Counted from the first letter of the stretch, positions 34,174 through 47,103 are shown. The stretch is DNA of 64,000 nucleotides from Calendula officinalis (GCA_963853835.1 OY970823.1:67031845-67095844); one strand, 5' to 3'. The notes: generated from the sequence alone by a model not told the origin. A program made the numbers and translations.

Positions 34174-35504
34174 TTAACTCTCAGTTTGCTCCCTCAGCCT
34201 TCGAATGGTACTCCTGACTGTCACAGCACTAGCAGTGCTATCATACACAAAAAAACACAGAAAAAATGTATCAGTAGATTATAAACAATACAATCAAATT
34301 TATCAAAATACTAAAAAAGGTTAAGAAATCAATACTTCAATGTGTATGCACCGCCGGCTTTGACTTTGCCACAATCCTTGCAACCCCAGATTCCAACAGC
34401 CTTTCTCTTCACTGCATACTGTGTATTATTTCATCCAAAAAACATGATTAAAATAAGAACAGATATTTGCAGTTATAAATACGTTTACCAAGTTTCTAAA
34501 TAAAATAAATCAATTACCTTTCCACAGAATTCACAGAAATACTTGCTGTGTTGGCTGACCTCCATTTTCTTGATCTGCTTTCGCAGACTGGCACCATAAC
34601 GAGTACCATACTTTCCAACAATGCCAGCCTTCTTGGTCCTCTTTGTCTGCAAATCAAATTTATAACAAAATAATCAACATAAAATTTAAAGTAAGTGTAT
34701 ATCTATTATAGTGCTGCAAGGACCATTAGGTATCTTTAAAGCTCAAAAATCCAGAGAACTGAATGGTTACACAACATGTTGTATCCATAAGCCGCCGCAA
34801 TAATTCCTCAGTTACAATGTAAGGTGTTTTACTTCAGTTTTTGACAAAAAAATACATAAAAGCAGATCATGACTCAAATTTAAGACAATGGTGGTCCTAC
34901 TTGCAGCACTTGTTGAGCCTAATGTGGTTACTTTAAGTAATTCAAGGCTCTATAATCTCTTTGGAAGAAACAATGATTTTTAATTAACTATCAATCACCT
35001 TTTCAAGGTAAGGACTAAGGATCCCAATCGCTTACAACTAATTGCGTATTGTGACCAATCAATACAGTTCATAAGCTATACTATCAAAAATGTAACATCG
35101 AGTACCTTGATTGGTCACAAAACTCAAATTTTGTATATTCAACTAATTGGGTTTTGTGACCAATCGACTATCAAAGTCTAGCGTACAATGATCTAATAAC
35201 ACTCAAATTTTGTATATTCAACAAAACCACTCATGTGACCGCTTGTGTGCAAACAATTATGAACATAAATGGGATTAAAATGGAAGACGTGCACACAAAA
35301 TTGGACCGCTACAGTGAGAGAATTAAACAGCTAGAACAATAAGCTCGTATGATTCTAGATATACATGAAAACACTGAGATTAAAGCATTACTACAAAGAT
35401 TAAAACAACAATAATATGCAGGTTCTAAATCATTATCATCAACAAATCAATTTGCTTGTTCATAAATTTGACAGAATACTAATTCTCAGGAGAGACGGTA
35501 CCAT
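34174..35504 (-). CDS. RPL37A: 60S ribosomal protein eL43 (L37a)
   Basis: Minus-strand exons 35502-35504 (ATG only), 34518-34646, 34336-34418 and 34174-34237 give 92 residues, the family length. The protein is a component of the large ribosomal subunit. It has a zinc-ribbon of four Cys (CEFC ... CKDC) and a basic N-terminus TKRTKKAGIVGKYGTRYG; the end is RRLREQTES. The first coding exon consists of the start codon alone, with donor GTACCG directly after it and an 855-bp intron before Thr2. All other junctions are consensus and in frame. Upstream promoter motifs fit a ribosomal protein gene. Confidence 0.95.
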
Positions 35505-35575
35505 TTCGCAGGAACGGAAGAAGAGGGTTCGCAACTTGCAGAGAGATGGAGCACGGTGACGGCGACAATTAACTG

Positions 35576-35690
35576 AAACCCTAAATTGTTCACTATGCAC
35601 GATTTATACTTTCATAACGAATTATATCTGGTTAAAGATTGGACCCGCGTTCTCGAGTTCTTTGGGTTCTTATTTCTAGCTTTGGGCCCA
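35576..35690 (-). promoter_or_regulatory. Telo-box and site II motif upstream of eL43
   Basis: AAACCCTAA (telo-box) lies at 35576-35584 and TGGGCCCA (site II type) at 35683-35690, 72 and 179 bp upstream of the eL43 start codon. This pair is typical of plant ribosomal protein promoters, where TCP and telo-box-binding factors act. The function is inferred. Confidence 0.65.
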
Positions 35691-36249
35691 ATTGGTCCAA
35701 AATTGAAAATTGATCCGTTTTTTGAAGGAGTACCATTAAAAACATGATTTTTTTTTTTTAAAAAAAGAAAGTAAAAAAGGGATATGAAAGAACATTCTAC
35801 ATACTTGAATAACTGTAAGTCTGTAACACACTATAGAGTATGTATTAAGTATACGTAAAGTTATATGTTCCATTATTTCTTTCGAGTGACAGCAGTATTA
35901 CGATTTCCTTTTATCTAAAGCACTTGATTTCATAAATAACTATTTAAAAATAAAATAAAAAGTAATTGAATGCATGGTATCTAAAATGGCAATTAATTTC
36001 AATGTTAGGCCAGATTAGTCATGTATCAAGATTATTGAAACATGTCATTTATCAAAGATAGTAATTCTACAAAATAGGTGATTAAATCGAAGGATTGTTT
36101 TTTCGCAAGCTAACAGCTTAGCCAGTTACACAAGCTGATGTATCCCTAAATCACATATATTTTCAATAACTAGATGAAATTATTGAATTGTTAATATATT
36201 TAAAACTAACCGAATATGCAAAATTACTTGGATTATTGCTCGCCTGCTT

Positions 36250-37359
36250 TCTTCTCAATGGATGGGATCTTACCATCTTTACGTGTCTATTGCTAGGTTT
36301 AATAGATCGGCCCGTAAACCTATGCCTCCAAAACCTACTCTGTTCACGCTCCCATGCATGCTACATCAAAACCTAAATCGTCGTATGCAAGTGTTGTGGC
36401 TGGTAACAGATATCAACCATCAAAAACTACTGATGGACCGGTAATCCCCAAAATGAAAACGTTAATTTTAAAGGATTCTGATCTTATTTCTCTAGAACAA
36501 CCAGAATTGACAAGTCTTGCAAAAATTCGTGATATCGAGGCTATGCCGCACCTTTATGAACATCTTGCCTCGGAAGGTTTTGAGGATGTTTCTGTTCATC
36601 ACATCGGGTATGGGTTGAATTTCAATATTCAAAAGCATGTTTACGGTTTAAAAACAAGAATCTTACACATCTTTTTTCAGACGTTCGTCCTGCCACGAGC
36701 AATTTTGTTATTGATGAACGTGGTTAGAAATTGAGGGTCTCCCGCTTTGTGCTTGGGACTCTGATGTTTACAAAAAGATCGCGGGTCTATGGGGTAATTT
36801 CATGTTCTTCGAAGTGTTTGATGATAATCCTAGCAGGGGTAAACTTTGTCTAAGCACCTCCTCGGCTAGCAATATTAATGAAACAATTACTGTGATGGTG
36901 GAAGACACCCCTTTTTTGGTTAGAATCAAAGAAACTGAACTTTGGAAGATCAAAATCACCAAACCGTGCTCAAGCCCCTCAATTTCTAGTGGAGAAGAAT
37001 CGGAGTTAGATCACGAAAACGAAGATAAACCAAATGAAACTCTCCACCAATCGGCTTTTGATTTTGTGGAGGTGACTTCTTCTCCTCTAAAGGAAGTCGA
37101 GCAACCGGTTTCTCCAATAATTAACCCTTCTGTTGATGAAATATTTGTAGAGCAGAGTGAGAAAAATCAAGATGTAGTAGTGGACGTGGAAAAAGAGTCT
37201 AAAATCCAATTAGTGGAAAATGTTCCTTTTGTTATTTCAGAAAGAAATCATGATGGTTCATCTGGTTCTCTTAGTTGCCCGCCAGGATTCGAAAAGTATG
37301 GTCGTTCTAAAGACTGTAGTTCTTCCAACTGTGGTATGTTTTTTGGGAAGAATTGTTAG
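36250..37359 (+). pseudogene. LINE ORF1 (RNA-binding/gag-like), broken
   Basis: The frame with YHLYVSIARFNRSARKP (about 36260-36320), then SSYASVVAGNRYQPS (36354 onward) and SCPPGFEKYG near 37280, resembles plant L1 ORF1 with an RRM-like start and a variable linker. Frameshifts and a gap lie between 36734 and 36802. It is non-functional as read. Confidence 0.6.
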
Positions 37360-37390
37360 AAAACTCGAGATATACGTGTGATTAATTTTA

Positions 37391-40300
37391 ATGATGAATG
37401 TGCTTTCAATTAATGCAAATGGTACAGGGGATGTTGATAAGAGAAAGTGGATAAAAACACTTTGTTTTCAAAACAATATTTCTTTCCTAGGAATTCAAGA
37501 AACGTTGATGACAAATATTAATCTTTTCAGATTAAAAGCTATGTGGGGAAATTTTCATTTTGATTTTGCAGCAAGCTCGGCTCGAGGCCACTCCGGTGGT
37601 ATTATCTCAATGTGGGACCCAGCGGTTTTCTCAAAAGTTAACATTCATTGCTCGGTAAATTATGTTATTGTAGAAGGAAAGTGGGTTGGTTCTCAAGATA
37701 CCACCCATATGATAAATGTTTATGGACCCCAATCAGTTGAGGATAGACACATTTTATGGGATGTCATTAGTTCTTACATTCATTCCAATTCCGGTTCTTT
37801 TATCATTTTCGGTGATTTTAACGAGGTTAGATTTGAATCGGAACGTTATGGTTCTATTTTTAACCAATCTGGTGCAGATTATTTTAATCAATTTATAGAT
37901 TCTAATGGTTTAATTGATATTGCTATTGGTGGAAAAAAAATATACGTGGATGAACAAAGCGGGATCTAAAATGAGTAAACTTGACAGATTTCTTATTTCG
38001 GGTTCCCTTCTTCAGCATGACTCCTTTTTGAAGGTTTCTGCTTTAGAACGCAAGTACTCGGATCATATCCCTATTTTATTACACTCCATAAAATTAGATT
38101 ACGGACCGACTCCTTTTCGGATATTTCATTCTTGGTTCGAGATAGATTCTTTTGATGATATGGTCCAATCCTTCCTTTCGGTTCCTCATATATCATCTGA
38201 TTCAAAGATTATAAATCTTAAAAACAAGATGAAATTATTAAAAGATCATTGCAAACTGTGGAATTTAGAAAGGAAAAATAATACTAAAGGGCACTATAAT
38301 GATTTATGTAAGTCCATCGAGGAAGTTGATCAAAAATTGGATCAAGGGTGTGCGTCCACAGAAGATATTGAAAACCGTCTATTTTGGCTAAAAGAAGTTA
38401 AAGATTTTGATAAGCTTGAGAATTCTGATTTGTTGCAAAAGCTTAAAATCAAATGGAACATAGAAGGCGATGAAAACTCTTCTTTTTTTCATAGCATGTT
38501 AAATCATCGTAGACGGTCTCAAATGGTTCAAGGTATTATGGTTGATGGTGACTGGCAAGTCAACCCGGTAAATGTTAAAAAACATTTTTTTGATTTTTTA
38601 AAATCAAAATTCAACTCCATTTATACAAACTCCCCTAATTTCTCTTATGATCAGTTTTCTCATTTAAAAGATTCAAAAGTCGAGAGTCTTGAGAAACCGT
38701 GTAATATGGAAGAGCTCAAAGAGGCGGTATGGAGTTGTGGGAGTGAAAAAGCCCCGGGTCCCGATGGGTTCTCCTTCATGTTTGAAGCGGTACATGAATT
38801 TATGTCTAATGGTAAAATTCCGGTTGGGTGCAATTCCTCTTTTATTACTCTTATCCCGAAAACCGCAAATCCTCTTTTTGCTAAAGATTTTCGGCCCATC
38901 TCTTTGCTTGGATTTTTGTATAAAATTATTGCAAAGATTCTTGCTTTGAGACTTGCAAAAGTGATAGATAATCTTATTAGTTGTGAGCAAACCGCGTTTA
39001 TCAAAGGGAGGCAAATTCTAGATGGTCCTTTAATTCTTAATGAAATCATTGAATGGTACAAAGTTAAAAAGAAAAAGCTTCTTCTTTTTAAGGTAGACTT
39101 TGAAAAAGCTTTTGATTCGGTGAGTTGGGATTATCTCGATTGTATAATGATGCATCTCGGTTTCGGTAACAAGTGGAGAAATTGGATTAGAGAGTGCTTA
39201 TCTTCCGCGAGACTTTCAATTCTCATAAATGGAAGCCCAACCGAAGAATTCTCTATGTTTCGTGGATTACGTCAAGGCGACCCTTTTGTCCCCATTTCTT
39301 TTCATTATTGCTATGGAAGGGTTGCATATTTTATCTCAAAGTGCCATGCAAAGCAATCGTATATCGGGAAGTAGAATTGGAAACCAAAATGTTCATGTTT
39401 CCCACTTATTCTATGCGGATGATGTTGTCTTCATTTCGGATTGGAACAAAAAAAGTCTAGAAGAAATTTTATTGGTTCTGAATGAGTTTTATTCTATTTC
39501 GGGCCTTAAAATTAATATTCACAAGTCAAGTTTGTTCGGTATTGGTGTAGATTCGGACGAATTAAATCAGTTTGGGGAATCCACTGGATGTGCCGTAGCT
39601 AGTCCTCCTTTTATCTATCTTGGGCTTAATCTTGCAGCTAATATGGCCCGTGATGCTAGCTGGACATCAATTCATGCTCGGATGATCAGCCGTCTATCTT
39701 CTTGGAAGGCGTCAATGCTTTCTGTTGGAGGTCGTCTAACTCTAATTAAATCGGTGTTAGGCAGTCTAGGCACTTATTGGATGTCCCTCTTTCGGGCTCC
39801 TTCTTCAACGTTAAAAAAGATGGAACTCTTAAGATCAAATTTTTTCTGGGGATGTAATGGATCAAATAGGAAAATGAGTTGGGTTAAGTGGAGCTTATGT
39901 TTAGCAACAAAAGAAAGAGGTGGTTTAGATATTCCTAGCCTTGAAGCTCTAAATTTGGCTTTGCTCACTAAATGGAGATGGCGTTTTTATACCGAAAAAT
40001 CTTCTCTTTGGTGCAAAGTAATACAATCTATTTTTGGTGATGATTGAGGTTTCAATAAACCGGTTCACTCTCGTCACAAAAAGGTACATATACTCTTAAC
40101 TATCTTAATGATTCAAATATTATTGATTATAATTCTCTCCACTTCAAATTAAGAAATGGTGAAAGTATTAATTTTTGGTCGGATATTTGGATAAGCAATA
40201 CTCCCATTTCTCTTATTTATAATCGGTTATTCAATTTGGAATTGAATCCATTTGTAAAGTTAGAGATAGATTGACTCCCGATGGTTGGAATTTTAATTGG

Positions 40301-40928
40301 CGAAGGCATATTCGAGGTGGATCTATTATTAATCGAAGAATCTCAAATGCAAAATCTAATGTCTCATATTAATGGATCTATCTTGCAAGAAGGTCCTGAT
40401 AAAGTATGTTGGAACATTGACGATTCAAGTGACTTCACTGTTGCATCTACTCGGAAACATATAAACAATTTTTTGTTCCCGGGTATAGATTATATTTCCA
40501 AATGGTGCGTCTCGATTCCGATCAAGGTAAATATTTTTGTTTGGAGGCTTTCTTTAGATCGTCTCCCTACGAGATTTAACCTCTCTAGAAGAGGATTGGA
40601 AATTACCTCTATTTTGTGCCCTGTTTGTAACTCGGGTGTAGAAACGATATCGCACATCATCTTCTTGTGTCCTTTAGCTAAAGAGGTTTGGTCCAAAGTT
40701 TTCAAATGGTGCGACACGGGGAGTTTCAATATTACAAACTTTTCTGAATGGTGGAATTTTTGTGAATCAGTTTCTTCTAGGAACTTTCGGCGTCTAAAGC
40801 TTCAAGTCATCGGTTTCACCGTAAGTTGGTTACTTTGGAAATTTAGAAATGCTTTCATATTCGATCATGGGAGCTTGAGAAGATCCGATATAGTTGATAA
40901 TGTTATTTTGTTCTCATTAATTGGTTGA
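37391..40928 (+). pseudogene. LINE ORF2 (endonuclease, reverse transcriptase, zf-RVT), broken
   Basis: An APE-type endonuclease starts at 37391 (NVLSINANGTGD, GIQETL, FGDFNEVRF). A frameshift at an A-run near 37935 leads into 37914-39374, with SDHIPILL and RT motifs KAPGPDGFSF, FRPISLLG and FKVDFEKAFDSVSWD. A frameshift near 39285 leads to 39229-40047, with FYADDVVF and LKINIHKSS. A stop at 40047 is followed by 40281-40928, a zf-RVT domain with RLPTRFNLSRRG, CPVCNSG and HIIFLCPLAKEVW. About 15-20 codons after PDGFSF seem deleted. Dead element. Confidence 0.88.
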
Positions 40929-41635
40929 ACCATCGAAACCGTAGATGTAAGGTTTCTTGGTCGGATTGAGTTAAATTTCCTTTTTAATTCCTTGTATTTG
41001 TTTTTTTTTGTTTTTTTTTTTTTAGTCTAGCTCATTGCTAGACTCTAGTTTAATAAAATTACCGTTCAAAAAAAAAAATTAGTATACGTAAAAAAGATAT
41101 TAATATATGTTAAAGTGGGAAAATAATTTAAGAAACAGAAAAGTAATAAAAAGAATTTGTAAAATCAAAGTGGTGGTGGGGTTAACGGATTATTTGACAA
41201 ATCATATGTGTCCCATTACAAATATACTTTTAAACAACTAGACTATTAAGACACGCACCATCTTTTCAGTGGTCTGTTATGTTTATGGTATGAAAGCGAT
41301 TAACATGTGAATCTATGCTATTTATATATATAGGAAAATGTATACTACTATTGATAGTTTAATGGTAAATTGTCTGAATAATTTTCTAGAGGTCTAGTAA
41401 GTTTGTTCATCTGATTGTTGTGTCAGGTTAGAACTGTTATTGGGTTGTATCCACAAGGTTTAAGGTTAAAAATCATAATTCAAACCCGAATCCGGCCCGA
41501 CCGGATAAGGAATATTTTTAATTTTTTTTAAAAGTATTTTGGTTGGCATACCGCATGCTTTTGCAGGGGAAAAGACTTATGCACAAGAAATAGTTAATTA
41601 ACATTATAAATAATTGATCTATATGTTTAATCTTA

Positions 41636-42290
41636 GGCTATTCGGTATGGGTACCACATCCCACACCAATTTTTCCTGTCACATCAGCGCCACCTCAGCA
41701 ACCACACCACCACCACACCACATCATTTGGTGGAAATACCCACCACACCACATCATTTTATTTTCCATCTCATCATTTCTTTTCTATTTATTTTATAAAA
41801 GATAACCTAAAAATAAATTTATTAATGCATATTAAAAAAAATTTATAGCAGATTTATTATTAATATTGATGCATGTCTTATTTTATAGAGGATGGCCAAA
41901 AAAGTTTATTTTTTTAAGCCAAAATAGAGAAAACTTAAAAGCCCAAAAGCCTAACTTAAAAACCTAATTTATTAGCATCTTCTTCAAAAAAAAAACGCAG
42001 TCATGGTCATCGGAGGAAGCAGCACCCATTTTTCCGGCAGCCTTTTTCCGGCAGCCTTTTTCCGGCAATCATGGTCAACGGAGGAAGCAGCACTCGTTTA
42101 TAGCCGTTCAACGGCTAAATCCTCGTACCCCCGAGCAAACCACGCCATTCCGAAGCGTTGCGCGTTGCCCCTTCTTACCACGCCAACCCCCCACGCCGTT
42201 GTGGGGGGTGGTGTTCCTCCAACCTCCAACGCCGTTGCCAGCCTCCACCTCATCTCCACGCCCCACGCCAAGAACCCATACCGAGCAGCC
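41636..42290. mobile_element. PIF/Harbinger-type MITE with TTA target duplication
   Basis: The ends are GGCTATTCGGTATGGGTAC and, from the right, GGCTGCTCGGTATGGGTTC. TTA flanks at 41633-41635 and 42291-42293. The interior is CAC/CCACGCC-rich and holds a small repeat of TTTTTCCGGCAGCC near 42028-42065. No transposase. Confidence 0.8.
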
Positions 42291-42422
42291 TTATAGTAAA
42301 AAACAGCATTGCTATTGAGTCTTAACTACCCATTAATTCTCCCTGACTTATTTTATAATAAGAAGTTATTTTTATACCACATAAATTACTTTATAAACCA
42401 CAACATATATTTTAATATGTTG

Positions 42423-42832
42423 AATTAATTATCAATTTAGACAAAAAAAAAAGTGAGAGACTCCCATTTAAGACTAATAAACTTCAATCTTCCCAACATA
42501 CCACATGCGACTTGGGCGACTTAAGCAGTATTAACTGGGAGCAGCACTAACGAGCATCACTAACGGAGCAGCACTAAGTGGTGAGCAGTACTAACAAGAA
42601 GTAGTAACAAGGTTGAGCAGTATTAACGAGCAGTAGTAACAAGGTTTGGCAGTATTAACGAGTAGTAGTAACTATTTGAGCAGCACTAACTCGGACACGT
42701 GGCGGCGTTCTAGTGGAGTTGCATGGTTGCATGATTCTAGTGGAGTTGCACGGTGTATTTTGAGAAAGATTAAAACTTAAGTCTATTCTAAGGGAAATTT
42801 TATCTCATTTGGCCTAAATTATGAAATCACCC
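42423..42832. mobile_element. Mutator-type MITE with 9-bp duplication, copy 2
   Basis: Same family as 32829-33235. It is flanked by a perfect, different 9-mer TAATATGTT at 42414-42422 and 42833-42841. It lies about 360 bp upstream of the kinase start codon and so may touch its promoter. The internal GAGCAGTATTAAC units vary in number between the copies. Confidence 0.88.
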
Positions 42833-43190
42833 TAATATGTTTGTACAGCTTTCAAACTTATAGTGTGATGATTGAAGTAGTTTTTGTAATGTATCACCTT
42901 CCTTTTATAATTTATAGTTTTTTCTACAACGGTAAAAGAAAGCAGAATATGTCTCAGCAGTGGGGTAGTTTGAATTACAGTTAGAAGTTTCCTTTAAATT
43001 ATTTTAAATTGCCAAGTCAAATTTTCTTTCTTATTTTGTAGTTTTCTTGTCAAACCTGTTCACTGCTGTTTCCATCATTAAACCATTTCTCTGTTCTTAA
43101 CACGCGCGCACACACACGCAGACAGTTCTATCATCTTCAATTTCCCCAAATTTTCATCACTTCACCAAATTAGGGCTACAAATTCCAAAG

Positions 43191-45440
43191 ATGAATTGTT
43201 TCAATATTTTCAATTCCAAAAACAAGAAAAGAGGGAAATCAACACCAGAGCTCAGGGACGAAAGAAAACCAACTACAAGGTTAGTAAAATCAACAGGATC
43301 AATCTCTTCACCAAGAAGCATACCAGAATTGTACAAAGAAAAAGGACATAAATTGAGGAAATTTTCATTTTCAGAGCTCAGAAATGCTACTAATAATTTC
43401 AATCGGTTGTTGAAAATCGGAGAAGGTGGGTTTGGAAGTGTTTATAAAGGGTCAATTAAACTTCCTGATGGTCAAGCTGATTCTCTTGTGGTTGCCATCA
43501 AGAAACTCAATAGAAATGGCATGCAGGTACACATTATTTTATATTTATTTATTTATTTGTGTTTGTTTTAGTTCAGGGATATATATCTGATCAAAATGCG
43601 TTATCTACTTTTCAAGTTTCAATAAGCCTAACTTGGAAAAACAAGCTACTCCAAACACCACGAATTAGACTAGTAAGGTCAATATTTGACTTTTAAATCA
43701 TAGGAAACTTTTAATTAGGTAAAAGATCAAGTGTTAAATCGAGTAATCGATTTATTCGAGTTTGAAAAACATCATAAATTAACATTCGTAACAGAAAGAT
43801 CTAGTTTGTATTGCCACATTTTAGGTTATCATTTGCTAGTTTTGAAAAACCTTATGGATCGATCTCTTTATCACGATAACATGCTTGTGTGACTTTTTTT
43901 TGTATGTTTTATTTAGTCTAAAATGGTGTTTTTGAGCATGGCAGGGGCACAAAGAATGGCTAGCAGAAGTTCAATTTCTTGGTGTTGTTGAACACCCTAA
44001 CCTTGTAAAGCTTTTAGGATATTGTTCTGCAGATGGAGAACGAGGAATTCAAAGATTGTTGGTTTATGAGTACATGCGAAACAAGAGCTTAGAAGATCAT
44101 CTTTTTGGCCGAGCATTTCCACCGCTACTTTGGATCACACGCCTAAAAATCCTCCTCGGTGCAGCCCAGGGTCTCGCTTACCTTCACCAGGGCTTAGAAA
44201 TCCAGGTATATATACATACACACACACTTGCATATATATGATTGTTACAAACAATATATTATAGGGCTAATTGCAAGAAAACGCAATGTATTCTTCACTT
44301 CTTAACAACGACATATTTATTTGTTAACCGTTTAATGCGACATACTTACCATTTTTACCCATTTAAAACAACAAGTTGCATGTTTTGGCAAGAGATTGTA
44401 AGCATGTTTCATTAAAAGGTTAATAAAAGCAAAACATGCCTAAAACTAGGCCTAACAAGGAGACTGAGACATACATATACTTAATCCCTTATGTCAACCA
44501 TCAGATGTATTAGGTTTATCCTTCACCCATGTTTGGTAGACACGTATTACATAACTCATAAACGATACTAAATCCATTCAAATGAGGGGTATGTGGGAGG
44601 TAAAATATAGACAGTCATACATCTACCCAGAAGTAGAAAGACTGCTTTCAGGGAGAGCTCTAGCAAAAGTAAATGTGTGAGGGTATATGAGTGTATAAAA
44701 AATGAATAGTACTTTGCAATTTTTTTTGCAGTTTGACCTAAACTAAAGGACATTATATACATTGTTCAACAATTAATCTTCTTTCCTGGTCATACTCTAT
44801 TACATGAAGGTGATATTCCGTGACTTCAAGTCTTCAAATGTATTATTGGATGACAACTTCAACGCAAAACTTTCTGATTTCGGTCTAGCCAGAGAAGGAC
44901 CACAGGGGGACCGAACTCACGTATCTACAACTGTGAGTATTAATTACTATTTTGCACCATGTTTTCTAATTCAATTAATCTTTTATGCTAACAATTTGTA
45001 GTAATTTCCAGCCTGTTGGGACATACGGATATGCTGCCCCTGAATACGTGGAAACCGGTCATCTTAAATCAAACAGTGATTTATGGAGTTTTGGGGTCGT
45101 ACTTTACGAAATCTTAACCGGCAGAAAAGCAATCGATAGAAACAAACCACAATCTGAACAAAAACTTATCGAATGGGTAAAACAATTTCCAGCTGATAGT
45201 AAGAGGTTTCAGGTGATCATGGACCCTCGGTTAAATAATCAATATTCACTTGATGCTGCTAGAAAAATTGCAAAATTGGCTGATAGTTGCCTAAGAAAAA
45301 AGCCTGATGAGCGGCCCACAATGAGTAGAATTGTTGATGTTTTACAAGAGGCGATTGAAGAGTCAGAAAACGGTAACATTTCTGAAATTCGGAGTCCGTT
45401 ACCGGAACCATCTACTCGAAGAACTGTTCATGTTTCGTAG
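43191..45440 (+). CDS. Receptor-like cytoplasmic kinase, subfamily VII (PCRK1/2-like)
   Basis: Exons 43191-43526, 43945-44205, 44810-44932 and 45012-45440 join to 382 residues. RLCK-VII kinases relay signals from surface receptors, often in pattern-triggered immunity. The kinase domain has the Gly-loop GEGGFGSVYKG (about 78-88), the VAIKK lysine (K104), the catalytic loop FRDFKSSN (D204, an RD kinase), the DFG at 222-224 and the GTYGYAAPEY activation segment. The insert SADGERGIQRLLVYEYM is typical of the PCRK group. The N-terminus MNCF lacks Gly2, so no myristoylation, but Cys3 could be palmitoylated. Both Thr-rich ends are low complexity. Assignment to one PCRK orthologue would need a tree. 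Confidence 0.9.
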
Positions 45441-46015
45441 GTAAGACTTAACAATTTAATTATTGTTTGATCGTTATATTTATGAAATTAAAAACCAAAG
45501 GTTAGGTGTTTTGGGGTTAATAATGTTTGTTTTGTTTTGGATAGGTTACGCTAAAGATTGGATTTGTTAGCTTTTTGTTAGCCGATGACGCTTCCGAGAC
45601 GAATGGCCATGCAATGGGTGAAAATGATTTTTTATTTATTGAATTTTGTCTATGAGTGAATAATAAAAGGTCTCATATGATTAGAAACTATGGTATTAGG
45701 AGTAGGGTTTTTTATTTATTTATTTGTATGTATGTATAGGGTATCGTGTCATGGATTTAAATATTGGATTTAACAATGGTGATCTTACAGTATTTAAAAT
45801 TTTTGATAATTCTTCGCTAGTTTTACAACATCAACACTTCTAAACACATTTATGTCAACATCTATTCACTTCATTTTTCATTTTGACAAAAAAAGAAAAT
45901 GAAGTTTTATGCATAGTGTACGACATCTCTCTTTCATCTCACTTTCTATCTCATATTCCCTCTCGTTAGTAAAATCGACGAAAGCGAGCGACGAGATAAC
46001 TGAAGACATGGTGTC

Positions 46016-46602
46016 CAATGTTTTAAAATCTGGGTTATTACTAGGCCCGGTGTGATGACCGGGTCATGGTTCAACCGATTGAACCGGCGGGTCAACCAGA
46101 ACACTTAAAAAACATAGAAAAAAATATTACATAAAATTACTCCAAAACATCAAACATCCTTAAAAAGTCTAAAAAACATATAATCTAAAATATCATCATT
46201 AACATAAAGATTAAACAAAAATATTTTCTGCATATAAATCGATTTAATACAAATTAACATATGAATCGAAAGTCAACAAATGTTAGAAACAAATTAACAG
46301 CAAACAAACTAACCAAGTTGTAGAAACAATTTGAACTATATAAATCGATCTTTTGTACAGCAAGATTAAACACATAGTACAGTATAAGTTAGATATAGAT
46401 TCATTTTGCAAATAAAATATTGGAATTTAGACGTTTAAACCGGGTCATTTCCGGGTCGCCGGGTCAATGGGTCACCGGGTTTAACAAAATCGCAACGGGT
46501 ACTTTCTTAGCAAAAATCCGGGTGTTTTCAACCCGCTCTCTTCTCCGGATCCCGGGTTAACCGGGTTGAACCGGCCAGGTTGACCCGAGTTTTAAAACAT
46601 TG
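46016..46602. mobile_element. hAT-type MITE with perfect 8-bp duplication
   Basis: The TIRs CAATGTTTTAAAA are perfect over 13 bp. The 8-bp duplication ATGGTGTC is at 46008-46015 and 46603-46610. Arms rich in CCGGGTCA and GGGTTAACC surround an AT-rich centre. The end type resembles that of the MITE at 2532-2948. Confidence 0.93.
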
Positions 46603-46661
46603 ATGGTGTCAACAGTACTTCAGTAAAGCAACACTCACCGATTTCAACATATGAGCATTGT

Positions 46662-46877
46662 AACCATAAGGGGTGTCTTAGTGGTAAGAGTTTGATCTCC
46701 ATTGGCGAAATTGCTTGGAGGTCTCAAGTTCGAATCCCACTTGGAGCAAAAAATATACCCCCTTGTGGCCACGGAGGTTCACCTGCGCCGACTACGGGCT
46801 ACCTGCAAAGCGGGTGATCGCTCTGGTATTAGTCGGCTTGCGAAACAAGTCGGAAGCCCGGTACCCGAAAAAAAAAA
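46662..46877 (+). mobile_element. Intact tRNA-derived SINE with 16-bp target duplication
   Basis: It starts AACCATAAGGGGTGTCTTAG with an A-box-like TCTTAGTGGTAAGAG and a B-box AAGTTCGAATCCC near 46727-46739. It ends in an A-tail after GGTACCCG. The 16-bp duplication AACATATGAGCATTGT is exact at 46646-46661 and 46878-46893. The SINE lies 60 bp from the hAT MITE. Confidence 0.92.
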
Positions 46878-47103
46878 AACATATGAGCATTGTTGGTAGA
46901 ATTCTTAGTAATTACATTTTTCATTAGTTAACCTTGGTTTATCTTAAGGGAATTATATGTTTACTGACGATTATTAAAATTCAATGTGTGTATCGTGCAT
47001 CAAAATCTCATCTAGATTGGTTTCATAGCAAACTAGTAACATATCCACACTCCAGACTCCACATGCTGGACCAAACACTGTTGCAGATCTTTACTCGCGA
47101 AAA

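Larger units (their letters stand above)
35860..41080 (+). mobile_element. L1-type LINE, decayed, with candidate 12-bp target duplication
   Basis: The element ends in an A-tail (ACCGTTCAAAAAAAAAAA) at 41062-41078. AGTATACGTAAA occurs directly after the tail at 41081-41092 and upstream at 35848-35859, a good candidate target duplication. Recognisable coding DNA runs from about 36250 to 40928. The 35860-36250 part is AT-rich and not recognisable, so the 5' border depends on the duplication. Confidence 0.8.

Noticed and set aside
46670..46760. Possible tRNA gene on the plus strand
   Set aside because: It is the head of a SINE with A-tail and 16-bp target duplication.
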